From Eubacterium sp. (lineage in GTDB: Bacteria > Bacillota_A > Clostridia > Lachnospirales > Lachnospiraceae), in the NCBI GenBank assembly GCA_024687845.1, contig JAILEL010000151.1, positions 1 to 11,828 on the forward strand: a DNA stretch of 11,828 nt, read 5' to 3'. Both the position numbers and the translations under genes were made by a program. The notes under the pieces are model-generated. The model was not told the DNA's origin and did no database searches. It saw only the letters and a program-made list of their open reading frames with translations. Shown piece by piece: positions 1 to 6,290 of the stretch (position 1 is the stretch's first letter; each line of letters begins with the position of its first letter).

Positions 1-2
1 TA

Positions 3-314
3 TATAATTGTGTGGAAATAGTATATGATGAAAAAGTATATAGACCTTTTGCTGTTGCTGAAATGGATATGATTGGAGATGAAGTAGTAGGATATGTTTC
101 TGATGAAGGAGAAGAGATATCGGAATATATTTTATCTGTTGTAGGAGAGAATACTGACCAGTGGTTGATTTCTGTACTTAATGATGGTGAGCATGATTGT
201 GTTACGGGAGAGAATCTAGGATTTCTTCTTAAGGAGGAGTCCGTAACAGATATTCCAGAGAATTTTAAAGCAGAAGAATCTTATGAGTGGAATTTTTTAC
301 AAGAAGAAAATTAA
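3..314 (+). CDS. Hypothetical acidic protein, probably 5'-truncated by the window edge
   Basis: An open frame ends with TAA at 312-314. A GTG at 12 could be a start, giving 100 residues, but the frame stays open to the left edge (codons for Y-N-C precede the GTG) and no ribosome site is visible, so the true start probably lies outside the window. The protein is strongly acidic, with many Glu and Asp, no obvious membrane segment, no signal peptide and no cysteine pair. Alternating short hydrophobic and acidic stretches suggest a small soluble beta-rich or mixed fold. I do not recognise the family. No terminator follows; the next 300 bases are decayed sequence on the other strand, so this gene may sit at the edge of an old insertion. 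Confidence 0.55.
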   Translation, partial: YNCVEIVYDEKVYRPFAVAEMDMIGDEVVGYVSDEGEEISEYILSVVGENTDQWLISVLNDGEHDCVTGENLGFLLKEESVTDIPENFKAEESYEWNFLQEEN

Positions 315-326
315 AGTATTTGAACG

Positions 327-600
327 TTAGTGTATATTCCGACCGGTGAACTCCATTTGCACGGTCATTTAGAACCATTCTCACTTACTCTCTCTGACAA
401 TAATCCGAGCTCATTTTCCCGGCATTGCTCCTCAGCCTTCCTCATCAGCCTCAGAGCCTTTTCAGCTCATACCTTGAATCGTGTACACTCCAACTGGCGC
501 ATAGTTCCTCGATCAACAGCATTTCCGTATGTTCTCCTGCACCGCCTGCAGGAAGGATTTGCTGACCGGATACAAATGATCACCTCCCTCCGGACATAAA
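327..600 (-). pseudogene. Decayed mobile-element/prophage remnant (phage tail-protein start)
   Basis: Read on the minus strand, a strong ribosome site (GGGAGGTG, about 581-588) precedes a TTG at 573-575. The reading frame gives LYPVSKSFLQAVQENIRKCC and then a TGA at 513-515. The pattern 'YPVS-xx-FL-xA-xxENxRK' resembles, from memory, the N-terminus of siphophage-type tail or minor structural proteins found in Clostridia prophages; the intact family continues for hundreds of residues. Further along the same strand an open stretch of 33 codons (466-368) encodes a charged helical peptide ending SERVSENGSK, with its TGA overlapping an ATG (368) that starts a 13-residue peptide ending at 327. These look like scraps of several genes. 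The plus-strand frame over 330-599 has no ribosome site and poor composition, so I do not call it. Confidence 0.35.
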
Positions 601-624
601 AAGAGAGCCGGTTTCTCGACTCTC
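597..624 (-). terminator. Intrinsic terminator of the sigma/anti-sigma unit
   Basis: On the minus strand GAGAGTCG and CGGCTCTC form an 8-bp stem (603-624, one G-T pair) with an AGAAAC loop. It is followed by a five-T run at 602-598. It lies 26 bases after the anti-sigma stop codon, the expected place for the end of that transcript. Confidence 0.8.
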
Positions 625-649
625 CGTAATACATATTTAAAAATTCTAA

Positions 650-1696
650 CTAATGTGTTCCCCCGCAAGCATCATATAACGGGTTAAATACATCTTCAGG
701 AATCCTAACCAAATACCCCCCATAACCTACGTATCCTCCTTCAAATAGCCCTATGCGAACTACAGTCTCATCGTTCATTGTCAGGATAAGGTGTACTTGA
801 TTTTGATTATCATATATGGTCTCGTGGTTGCTTGTCGGATCGCTCATATTATTATCCGGACTCCAGGTATTTATAAACCCACAATCATTAACAGCATTCC
901 AAAACTCATTCCAAACGTCTTCATTGATATCAGTATTCTGTATATTCCCTAATCCATAATTCCAGTCATTATGGCTTTGCCATTGTACAGCTGCAGTTCT
1001 TTCAATAATATGCAATCTTTCATCAAACAGATCCCGGCCTGTGGTGAGTGTAATCCCATTCAGGCAATCATAAAATCCAATCCACAGTACCCTGTTTTGG
1101 TTTTCATCTTCCCTTTCACCCTTAATACATATACGAAAGCTATCATCATATCCATTAACAGAATATACTTCGCCAGAGATAGTGGAGGCCAATTCCTCTG
1201 CATAATCGTCCTGCGAAGACCATTCTTCAATGTTTCCTTTTGCCGTTCCAATGTACTCCCCTACAAGTGATTCAATTCTATGTGCATCTTCCCCGAGATA
1301 ACTCTCAGCCTGTGTAAAGATATGTCCCTGGTATACAATAAGGCCTATCACATCCGCTGCCCCAATATCTGAGGAATCAGGCAATTCTATAGCCGGTATA
1401 CTAACACCTTCAACCACTTCATTTGATTGTGTGTTCTGGTTAGCATCCTTTTTATCATCAGAGTTTTCTGCGATAGTTAGATTATTCTCATTTTGTGGAT
1501 TATCTGTTATTTTCCTGTCTTGATTGGTCATCTTCGGTATCATTATCCCGGCAATAACAATCAAGCATAAACATGCGGCTGCTACCGAAACCCATTTAAT
1601 ATAACCATGTTTCTTCTTTTTCTGATTACTTTCGGCATTATTGACATATTTTTCATTTATTCCGCCAACAGCTTCCAAAAGATCATGATCCTTCAT
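650..1696 (-). CDS. Membrane-anchored anti-sigma-type regulator paired with the ECF sigma factor
   Basis: This 348-residue protein is encoded directly after the ECF sigma gene; its ATG overlaps the sigma stop codon (ATGA at 1693-1696), so translation is probably coupled, with GGGAGG just upstream inside the sigma gene. Residues 1-33 form a charged cytoplasmic segment with a KKKK stretch. Residues about 34-54 are one hydrophobic membrane helix, and the remaining 290 residues, beginning with an Asn/Asp/Gln-rich linker, should lie outside the cell (N-in topology). No HxxxCxxC zinc anti-sigma motif is present, so sigma binding is assigned by operon context and by the short 'DLLEAVGGINEKYV' type N-terminus that recurs in Lachnospiraceae sigma partners. 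The outer domain probably senses an envelope signal, which is unknown. An unrelated membrane protein under ECF control is the alternative. Confidence 0.7.
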   Translation of the reverse strand: MKDHDLLEAVGGINEKYVNNAESNQKKKKHGYIKWVSVAAACLCLIVIAGIMIPKMTNQDRKITDNPQNENNLTIAENSDDKKDANQNTQSNEVVEGVSIPAIELPDSSDIGAADVIGLIVYQGHIFTQAESYLGEDAHRIESLVGEYIGTAKGNIEEWSSQDDYAEELASTISGEVYSVNGYDDSFRICIKGEREDENQNRVLWIGFYDCLNGITLTTGRDLFDERLHIIERTAAVQWQSHNDWNYGLGNIQNTDINEDVWNEFWNAVNDCGFINTWSPDNNMSDPTSNHETIYDNQNQVHLILTMNDETVVRIGLFEGGYVGYGGYLVRIPEDVFNPLYDACGGTH

Positions 1697-2253
1697 ATGA
1701 CATAACCTCCCATTTCTAAATGCTTTTTCAATTCTGATCTCATCCTAAATAACATCGTTTTCACTTTGCTTTGTGAGAATCCATATGCTTTTGCAATTTG
1801 TGAAACTGAATCAAAATACCAATATCTTCTAACAAATACATTTTGCTGTTCTTCCGAACAGGTTTCTAAAAACTCATCAATCAGACGGCTCAGATACTTT
1901 GCTTCAAGTTCCGCTTCCGTATAGTTAGATGCCGGAATACATTCCTGCATTTCCTGAGTCAGCTCGCAATATAAAGCATGCCTCTTCTGACTGTTATTCT
2001 TTTTGCACTCATTTAGGGCTATATGTCTTACAATCTTACCGACAAATGCAAAGAGATAATCTCTCGGTTCATGAGGCGGAATCAGTTTCCATGTTTCAAG
2101 ATAAGCATCATTCTCGCATTCCTTAGCCATTTCCCTGTCATTTAGGATACTGTTCGCTATATTTCTAAGCCTTGAACCATATTTTTGCGCTGTCTGTTTT
2201 ATAGCTTCTTCGTTTCTAGATAAGTAGAGCTCTACTATTTCATTATCATCCAC
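1693..2253 (-). CDS. ECF-family RNA polymerase sigma factor
   Basis: The protein has 186 residues, normal for an ECF sigma factor. Region 2 spans about residues 10-85, including the helix around NDAYLETWKLIPP (48-60), which corresponds to the -10 recognition and core-binding part. Region 4 spans about 122-180, with the helix-turn-helix VSQIAKAYGFSQSKVKTMLF (150-169). The linker between them is short, as expected without region 3. The GTG at 2251-2253 is chosen because GAAAGGAGG lies a few bases upstream. The downstream gene, overlapping by four bases, encodes a single-pass membrane protein that is the likely anti-sigma factor, so the pair should form an envelope-signal switch. Target genes cannot be identified from this window. 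Confidence 0.9.
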   Translation of the reverse strand: MDDNEIVELYLSRNEEAIKQTAQKYGSRLRNIANSILNDREMAKECENDAYLETWKLIPPHEPRDYLFAFVGKIVRHIALNECKKNNSQKRHALYCELTQEMQECIPASNYTEAELEAKYLSRLIDEFLETCSEEQQNVFVRRYWYFDSVSQIAKAYGFSQSKVKTMLFRMRSELKKHLEMGGYVI

Positions 2254-2310
2254 GAATCACTTCCTCCTTTCAGCTTTTTAAGGCCTTCACCCTATATAGC
2301 AACATTTTCT

Positions 2311-2327
2311 ATGTGTTGGTTACACAT
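2311..2327. promoter_or_regulatory. ATGTGT/ACACAT dyad in the sigma-factor leader; possible ECF -35
   Basis: ATGTGT and ACACAT form a perfect 6-bp inverted repeat with a five-base spacer. On the minus strand its centre reads TGTAACC, which resembles the AAC-containing -35 element of ECF promoters. A GTTGCTATAT stretch about 16-20 bases downstream could serve as -10 region. This would make the sigma gene autoregulated, but the -10 match is weak. Confidence 0.3.
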
Positions 2328-2351
2328 TTTCCAAAAAAACTCTCATCCACC

Positions 2352-2380
2352 ATTATACCTATCGACACCACATCAATAAA
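2352..2380 (-). promoter_or_regulatory. Candidate sigma-A promoter for the sigma/anti-sigma unit
   Basis: On the minus strand there is a perfect TATAAT (2357-2352) with TTTATT exactly 17 bases upstream (2380-2375). The -10 is consensus and the -35 is weak. It lies about 100 bases before the sigma GTG, leaving a leader that holds the ACACAT dyad at 2311-2327. Confidence 0.45.
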
Positions 2381-2396
2381 GAGATAGTTCCAAGCA

Positions 2397-2429
2397 CAAA
2401 AAAGAACCGGTCACTGCCGATTCCTTTTT
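2397..2429. terminator. Bidirectional intrinsic terminator after the MerR unit
   Basis: GAACCGG and CCGATTC (2404-2410 and 2417-2423, one G-T pair) form a stem with a six-base loop. It is flanked by six A on the left (2398-2403) and five T on the right (2425-2429), so it can end transcription in both directions. Its evident client is the minus-strand MerR unit ending at 2490. It also insulates the sigma gene from that unit. Confidence 0.75.
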
Positions 2430-2435
2430 ATTTCC

Positions 2436-2451
2436 TGCATATACATATGCA
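2436..2451. repeat. Perfect 16-bp palindrome TGCATAT-AC-ATATGCA
   Basis: Two 7-base arms separated by AC are exactly complementary. The site lies between the stop of the 101-residue gene and its terminator, so it would form a small extra hairpin in the 3' end of that mRNA or serve as a protein site. No function is evident. Confidence 0.4.
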
Positions 2452-2489
2452 TCAAATCCAAACTTTGCATAGTATTGATTATATTGCTC

Positions 2490-2795
2490 TCACTGTCTCT
2501 TATTGTCCTGCTCTTCCTTCCATTTCTCAAGAAGAGAAATGATAATGCGCTCACGCTCCGGTGTAGACATGTATTTTGGAAAGTATTGATTCAGTTTCCT
2601 GCGAGTAAATACAATCTTTTCCGGTGCATCAGGTACCGCCTTTTTACCATTGAGATATTCGTAGAGGTTCTCCTTAGTGATATCCTTCTGTGGAACGCCA
2701 CTACGGAGATCAGCAAGTTCATTCCATTTGGGGATGCGGACATCCAAACAATACTCATGGATCCATCCTTGGATTTTATGCGTAAAGAAAGACAT
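2490..2795 (-). CDS. Unrecognised 101-residue protein coupled to the truncated MerR gene
   Basis: The ATG at 2793-2795 lies one base after the MerR stop codon (TGA-G-ATG), with no clear ribosome site of its own, so translation would depend on termination of the upstream gene. The protein is soluble, charged and predicted mostly helical. Its second half (about 55-101) carries a run of basic then amphipathic segments (TRRKLNQYFPKYM, then a Glu/Lys-rich C-terminus). I do not recognise the family. It does not read as the GyrI-like effector domain that usually follows this kind of MerR N-terminus. It could be a distinct small partner protein, or a piece of another gene joined here by rearrangement. 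The terminator at 2397-2429 closes the unit. Confidence 0.5.
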   Translation of the reverse strand: MSFFTHKIQGWIHEYCLDVRIPKWNELADLRSGVPQKDITKENLYEYLNGKKAVPDAPEKIVFTRRKLNQYFPKYMSTPERERIIISLLEKWKEEQDNKRQ

Positions 2796-2796
2796 C

Positions 2797-3033
2797 TCAA
2801 CACCAACAATAATAGGAATCCGCAGCGAGAAACTCCTTGATTTCTTCCAACGAGAAAGAATACGACTTCAGACGATTTATGAAGAGCATCCTCTCAAGCT
2901 GGTCTATCGAATAATAACGATATCCATTCTCAGGATTTATCTCGCTCGGTTTCAACAGCCCTATCTCATCATAATATCGAAGCGTCTTCGTCGACACCTG
3001 GCAAATATTGGAGAATTCACCAATCGATAACAT
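2797..3033 (-). CDS. MerR-family regulator reduced to its DNA-binding domain
   Basis: The start MLSIGEFSNI is chosen at 3031-3033 because AGGAGG lies seven bases upstream and a MerR-type promoter ends just before it; the frame is open further upstream, but that region is the promoter itself. The 78-residue product holds a complete winged-helix MerR head: helix-turn-helix about 4-24 (VSTKTLRYYDEIGLLKP, the family signature), wing around NGYRYY (36-41), and the following helices to about 71. It then ends abruptly in SYYCWC. Full-length relatives with a GyrI-like effector domain have about 250-280 residues, so the dimerisation coiled coil and effector domain are missing. It may be a truncated gene or a minimal MerR. 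Dimerisation, needed for promoter control, is doubtful. Confidence 0.75.
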   Translation of the reverse strand: MLSIGEFSNICQVSTKTLRYYDEIGLLKPSEINPENGYRYYSIDQLERMLFINRLKSYSFSLEEIKEFLAADSYYCWC

Positions 3034-3040
3034 ATCAGTC

Positions 3041-3046
3041 CTCCTT
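3041..3046 (-). promoter_or_regulatory. Ribosome binding site that fixes the MerR start
   Basis: AGGAGG on the minus strand lies seven bases before the ATG at 3033 and downstream of the -10 element. It decides for the internal start over longer readings of the frame. Confidence 0.8.
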
Positions 3047-3055
3047 GATAGAAAA

Positions 3056-3086
3056 AGTATAGACCTTGCCGTAAGGGGAAAGTCAA
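3056..3086 (-). promoter_or_regulatory. MerR-type promoter with 19-bp spacer and operator dyad
   Basis: On the minus strand TTGACT (3086-3081) and TATACT (3061-3056) are separated by exactly 19 bases, the overlong spacer typical of MerR-controlled promoters. The interval 3062-3084 (23 bp) is an imperfect inverted repeat, GACCTTGCC on one arm and GACTTTCCC on the other, reading inward from opposite strands. The position between -35 and -10 is where MerR proteins bind and twist DNA. Transcription would start about 15-20 bases before the MerR ATG, so the gene is autoregulated. Confidence 0.85.
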
Positions 3087-3104
3087 GACTACTTTCTATT
3101 ATAT

Positions 3105-3144
3105 AAAAACCCCTCCCAAAACTAAAGATTAGTTTCAGGAGGGT
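3105..3144 (-). terminator. Intrinsic terminator of the eight-gene redox operon
   Basis: On the minus strand CCCTCC (3143-3138), a short mismatch, AAACTA, a four-base loop, TAGTTT and GGGAGG form a long hairpin, followed by five T (3109-3105). It lies about 80 bases past the stop of the last operon gene, the cyclodeaminase homologue. The T run is on the minus side only. Confidence 0.85.
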
Positions 3145-3161
3145 GTTGAATAAGATGGTGC

Positions 3162-3184
3162 TGATTATCAATAAATGATAATCA
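3162..3184. repeat. 9-bp inverted repeat in the operon 3' region
   Basis: TGATTATCA and TGATAATCA flank a five-base spacer (ATAAA) and are perfect complements. In the mRNA this is an AT-rich hairpin between the last stop codon (3223) and the terminator. It may protect the 3' end or be a protein site; only the dyad itself is certain. Confidence 0.5.
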
Positions 3185-3222
3185 ACTTTTGTAAGAACAA
3201 TGTATATTGAACAGCCAATATC

Positions 3223-4365
3223 TTAGAACAGATATGGTTCTTCCCATAGATTAAGTTTTGTTCCTACTCCAAGCTCAAGAGCCTTCTCGTAGCATTTCTT
3301 TCCCCAGGCAACATCTTCAACTGGCATACCACCTACAGAGTAAATGATAACCTCGTCGTCAGACTTTCTGCCCTCTTCCTTGCCTGCAAGGATTGCACCA
3401 AGGTTGATGATCTTATCCTTCGACAGCTTACCATCATGAACAAGATCGAGCCACAGACATCCAGGGATATATATCTGATTATATGTAGGATATGGATACT
3501 CCTCTGCCCAAGCCTCATACAACTTGATGTTATCGCAGACAAGCTTAGCCTTGCCACTACAGATATATTCATCTGAGAAGTCACAGGAACCAGGAACACA
3601 GAACAGAGCGCCCGGCTTGATCCACTCTTCTTTAACCAGTGGATACTGACTTCTATCCATACCCATTGAAGTAGATGTTGCGAAGCTGAGGATATCAGAA
3701 CCTCTTACGCACTCCTCAAGAGTATCCACAACTTCGATAGTCGTAAACTGTGGTAGCTTCTCCTTAACGAACTCAATACATCTATCAATAGAAGCTCTGC
3801 CTCGACCCTTGATCTTCAGCGTATCAAGTGTAGGTCTAAGAGCTGCAAATGTCTCGATTGCTGTGATGTTGATAACACCAGGACCAACGATACCCAGAAC
3901 CTTGGCATCCTTCAGGGCCAGATTCTTAACACCTGCTCCAGGAATACCTGAAGTACGATAAGCTGAAAGAAGGTTTGCTGACATAAGTGCCTTTGGAGCA
4001 CCTGTATCCTTATCATTAAGCATTACCATCAGGATAGATCTTGGAAGCCCCTTCTCTCTATTCTCTACATTTGAGCCGTACCATTTCATACCTGCCATAT
4101 CTGTCTCGCCACCTACATAGGCTGGCATAGCCATGAATCTTCTATCAGGACCACTCTTTGGCATGTTAGGGAATGGTGGGTTATCTGGAAATGTGATCAT
4201 AGTTCCGTGTGAGTTACCATTCTCACCACCCATCAGGTAGTCGCCCTTATCAAGAGTGATAAGAAGTTCCTCCATACATTCAGTACAGGCAACAACATCA
4301 TTTACACCTGCCTTTAACATATCTGGCTCACTTAAATATAATAAATCAATTCTTGTATTTCCCAT
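3223..4365 (-). CDS. Ornithine cyclodeaminase/mu-crystallin family protein (imine-metabolising, substrate unknown)
   Basis: The 380-residue product has the family layout. An N-terminal substrate/dimer part contains GMKW (92-95, lysine matching the conserved catalytic-site Lys) and ALMSANLLSAYRTSG (126-140, the conserved RT pair). A Rossmann NAD(P) domain opens with VLGIVGPGVIN (156-166). Known members are ornithine cyclodeaminase, alanine dehydrogenase, and pyrroline-2-carboxylate or ketimine reductases; all work through an imine intermediate. It is longer than typical members (about 320-350) because of a Gly/Pro-rich insert at about 45-85. Homologues in Clostridia are, as I recall, sometimes labelled tyramine oxidase subunit B; that label is not supported by anything visible here. 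AGGAGG precedes the ATG by nine bases. As the last gene of the operon it probably acts on the imine or keto product made by the upstream dehydrogenase subunits. Confidence 0.85.
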   Translation of the reverse strand: MGNTRIDLLYLSEPDMLKAGVNDVVACTECMEELLITLDKGDYLMGGENGNSHGTMITFPDNPPFPNMPKSGPDRRFMAMPAYVGGETDMAGMKWYGSNVENREKGLPRSILMVMLNDKDTGAPKALMSANLLSAYRTSGIPGAGVKNLALKDAKVLGIVGPGVINITAIETFAALRPTLDTLKIKGRGRASIDRCIEFVKEKLPQFTTIEVVDTLEECVRGSDILSFATSTSMGMDRSQYPLVKEEWIKPGALFCVPGSCDFSDEYICSGKAKLVCDNIKLYEAWAEEYPYPTYNQIYIPGCLWLDLVHDGKLSKDKIINLGAILAGKEEGRKSDDEVIIYSVGGMPVEDVAWGKKCYEKALELGVGTKLNLWEEPYLF

Positions 4366-4399
4366 TTTGTTTTTCCTCCTAATATCTTATTACTTTTTC

Positions 4400-5827
4400 T
4401 TACGAAGCCTTTGCTTCTTCTACTTCTTTCTTGCTAAGCTTTGGATTGTGATACTTCAGATATAGTTCATTCTCCATGGCCATAACTTCCTTGATCGCAT
4501 ATGGCTTAAACAGTGGTCTCTTAACCCTTGTCTTTACCCAGATAAACGAGTAGATTCCGAGTACAACAAGTGTTATAAGTACTACCTTATAAAGGGACAA
4601 TTTAACTTCCCAAGATGGATCGATGCTGTAGATCATATAAGCTGATCCGATAATTCCAAGGATTGGAACCGTATAACCAAGTGGTGTCTTAAAGTTTCTA
4701 GGTGCTGATGGAAGTCGCCTTCTAAGCAGGATGACATTTAGATTAGATACGATATAACTAATGAGCCACAGCACGGCCAGAACCGAAATCATATATGAGA
4801 TAGAATCTGTAGATGAAAGTCCTGTTACATTCAGAACTACAAAGATTGCCATCTCCAGCAGGATACCCACATAAGGAGCACCCTTCTTATTAGTCTTCTG
4901 GAAAAATTCTGGAAGAAGTCCGATCTTGGACATTCCCATCAGGATGTATGCCAGAGAACCAAGAATTGTATTAACTGAACTGATTGCTGCCAGAAGTGTG
5001 ATGATCAGCATCCAATATCTACCTAAAGGACCAAGAAGAGCCTCGCCGTAGAACATCTGAGGTGTTGTACTTCCTGTGAGGTCATCCCACATCGTATAGT
5101 TCTTAAATCCAAGTGTAAGGAATGTCTGCATTCCCAGAATGATCAGCATACTGATGACCATACCAAGTGGAATATCGCGCTTAGCATTCTTACAGCTCTT
5201 ATTGAGAGGTACTACGTATTCGCCTCCGACGAAGAGGAAGAATGCGATACCACAGAGACCAGTTACACTCTTGAAATCAGATGCCAGCGCTTCAGGCTGC
5301 TCGACGATCTCACCAGTACCGATTCCAAATGCTCCGAGCACTCCCATGATTACGAGAGATGCGATAAGTGCATAAGCTACAAAGTCCTGAACCTTAACGA
5401 ATACATCAACACCGTTCAGGTTTGTGATTACGAGAAATGCTATCAGTATTACTGTGAATACCCAGCCTGGGATTCCAGTACTTGCAAACATATCAGCAAA
5501 TGCATTTCCGAATACCGCTCCTTCAACTGAACCTGCCAGCGAATTACATAGAATGTATCCACCAACCATACAGATGATAGTTACAAAAGGACCAACACAA
5601 GCCAGTGAAAACTGTGCAAGACCGCCTGTAAGGTTCGGCATAAGCGCATTAAGCTCAGCTATTGAAAGAAGTGTAAATATATTTACCAGACACGCTATCG
5701 TCATAGTAATGATGAAAGGTGTTCCGATACTTCCTGCTCCAATTCCTAGTGTCAACAAACAACTGGATGCGACTACAAGTCCGACACCAGTAGCGATAAC
5801 ACTACCTAAACCTATCTTTTTTTCCAT
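4400..5827 (-). CDS. APC-superfamily amino-acid permease
   Basis: This 475-residue protein is almost wholly hydrophobic, with about 12 predicted membrane helices. The first (about 7-32, GLGSVIATGVGLVVASS) matches the glycine-rich broken helix 1 of APC transporters, where the substrate amino and carboxyl groups bind. The loop around 206-218 (PLNKSCKNAKRDIPLG) resembles the conserved E-x(n)-NPxRxxPxG type loop after TM6 of the family. The last 45 or so residues form a charged cytoplasmic tail with two Lys/Glu-rich helices, a possible docking site. GGAGG sits before the ATG. The gene follows the PII gene by 15 bases, reminiscent of glnK-amtB pairs, so uptake may be gated by PII. The substrate is probably the amino acid or amine oxidised by the operon's dehydrogenase. 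Confidence 0.88.
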   Translation of the reverse strand: MEKKIGLGSVIATGVGLVVASSCLLTLGIGAGSIGTPFIITMTIACLVNIFTLLSIAELNALMPNLTGGLAQFSLACVGPFVTIICMVGGYILCNSLAGSVEGAVFGNAFADMFASTGIPGWVFTVILIAFLVITNLNGVDVFVKVQDFVAYALIASLVIMGVLGAFGIGTGEIVEQPEALASDFKSVTGLCGIAFFLFVGGEYVVPLNKSCKNAKRDIPLGMVISMLIILGMQTFLTLGFKNYTMWDDLTGSTTPQMFYGEALLGPLGRYWMLIITLLAAISSVNTILGSLAYILMGMSKIGLLPEFFQKTNKKGAPYVGILLEMAIFVVLNVTGLSSTDSISYMISVLAVLWLISYIVSNLNVILLRRRLPSAPRNFKTPLGYTVPILGIIGSAYMIYSIDPSWEVKLSLYKVVLITLVVLGIYSFIWVKTRVKRPLFKPYAIKEVMAMENELYLKYHNPKLSKKEVEEAKAS

Positions 5828-5842
5828 AAGCAGTCGCCTCCT

Positions 5843-6220
5843 TTAATCCAAACCTCCCTCTACCAATGCATCCATGCCTTCTTCACCAGTTCTTACTCGA
5901 ACCGCATTGGTAACAGGCGTTACAAATATCTTTCCATCTCCGATATGTCCTGTGTAGAGAGCTTTCTCTACGAACTTCAGGAAACTATCTACTTCCTTAG
6001 ATGGAAGAACAACCATTACAACCTGCTTTGACAGAAGCTGTGGTGCAGTGTTCTGCTCAACCTCATACTCCTGTGTTCCAAGCTGTACGCCGCAGCCCAT
6101 GGCATCATAGACTGTCATTCCTGTGATACCGAACTTTCCAAACTCGTGGGTAAGTTCAGCCACCTTAGCTTCCTTTGTTATAATCTCAACCTTTGATAAT
6201 TCTTCAATTGCTACATTCAT
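5843..6220 (-). CDS. PII-family (GlnB/GlnK-like) signal-transduction protein with divergent T-loop
   Basis: The 125-residue product shows the PII fold signature along its length: beta1 with KVEIITK (10-16), FGITGMTVYDAMGCGVQ (30-46), and TGHIGDGKIFVTPV...AVRVRTGE (90-113), matching the family's nucleotide-binding TGKIGDGKIF and the C-terminal RIRTGE. These contact ATP/ADP, so nucleotide binding looks intact. The T-loop (about 44-62, VQLGTQEYEVEQNTAPQLL) has the usual length, but the uridylylated tyrosine (position 51 of GlnB) aligns with Glu, with a Tyr at a neighbouring position, and the TELYRGAEY sequence is absent. Regulation by uridylylation is therefore unlikely, and the partner is probably not AmtB. 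It sits just upstream of the APC permease. It may inhibit or tune the permease or dehydrogenase in response to ATP/ADP and perhaps 2-oxoglutarate. Confidence 0.85.
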   Translation of the reverse strand: MNVAIEELSKVEIITKEAKVAELTHEFGKFGITGMTVYDAMGCGVQLGTQEYEVEQNTAPQLLSKQVVMVVLPSKEVDSFLKFVEKALYTGHIGDGKIFVTPVTNAVRVRTGEEGMDALVEGGLD

Positions 6221-6290
6221 TTCATTTTCCTCCTATCCATCTTTTTTCTATATTTATGTAAAAACTCTAGTTCTATATTGGGGTACTAAA

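Noticed and set aside
330..599. Plus-strand 89-codon open frame
   Set aside because: No ribosome site, Ser/Arg/His-rich low-quality composition, and the opposite strand shows a ribosome site and a recognisable protein start; it is a shadow frame.
2591..3030. Other open frames on either strand across the MerR unit
   Set aside because: They overlap the MerR head and the coupled 101-residue frame, lack ribosome sites and show no family pattern.
3162..3184. TGATTATCA-TGATAATCA dyad as a Fur-type box
   Set aside because: The sequence is loosely similar to a Fur site, but it lies in the 3' end of the operon, not near any promoter; a plain AT-rich hairpin explains it.
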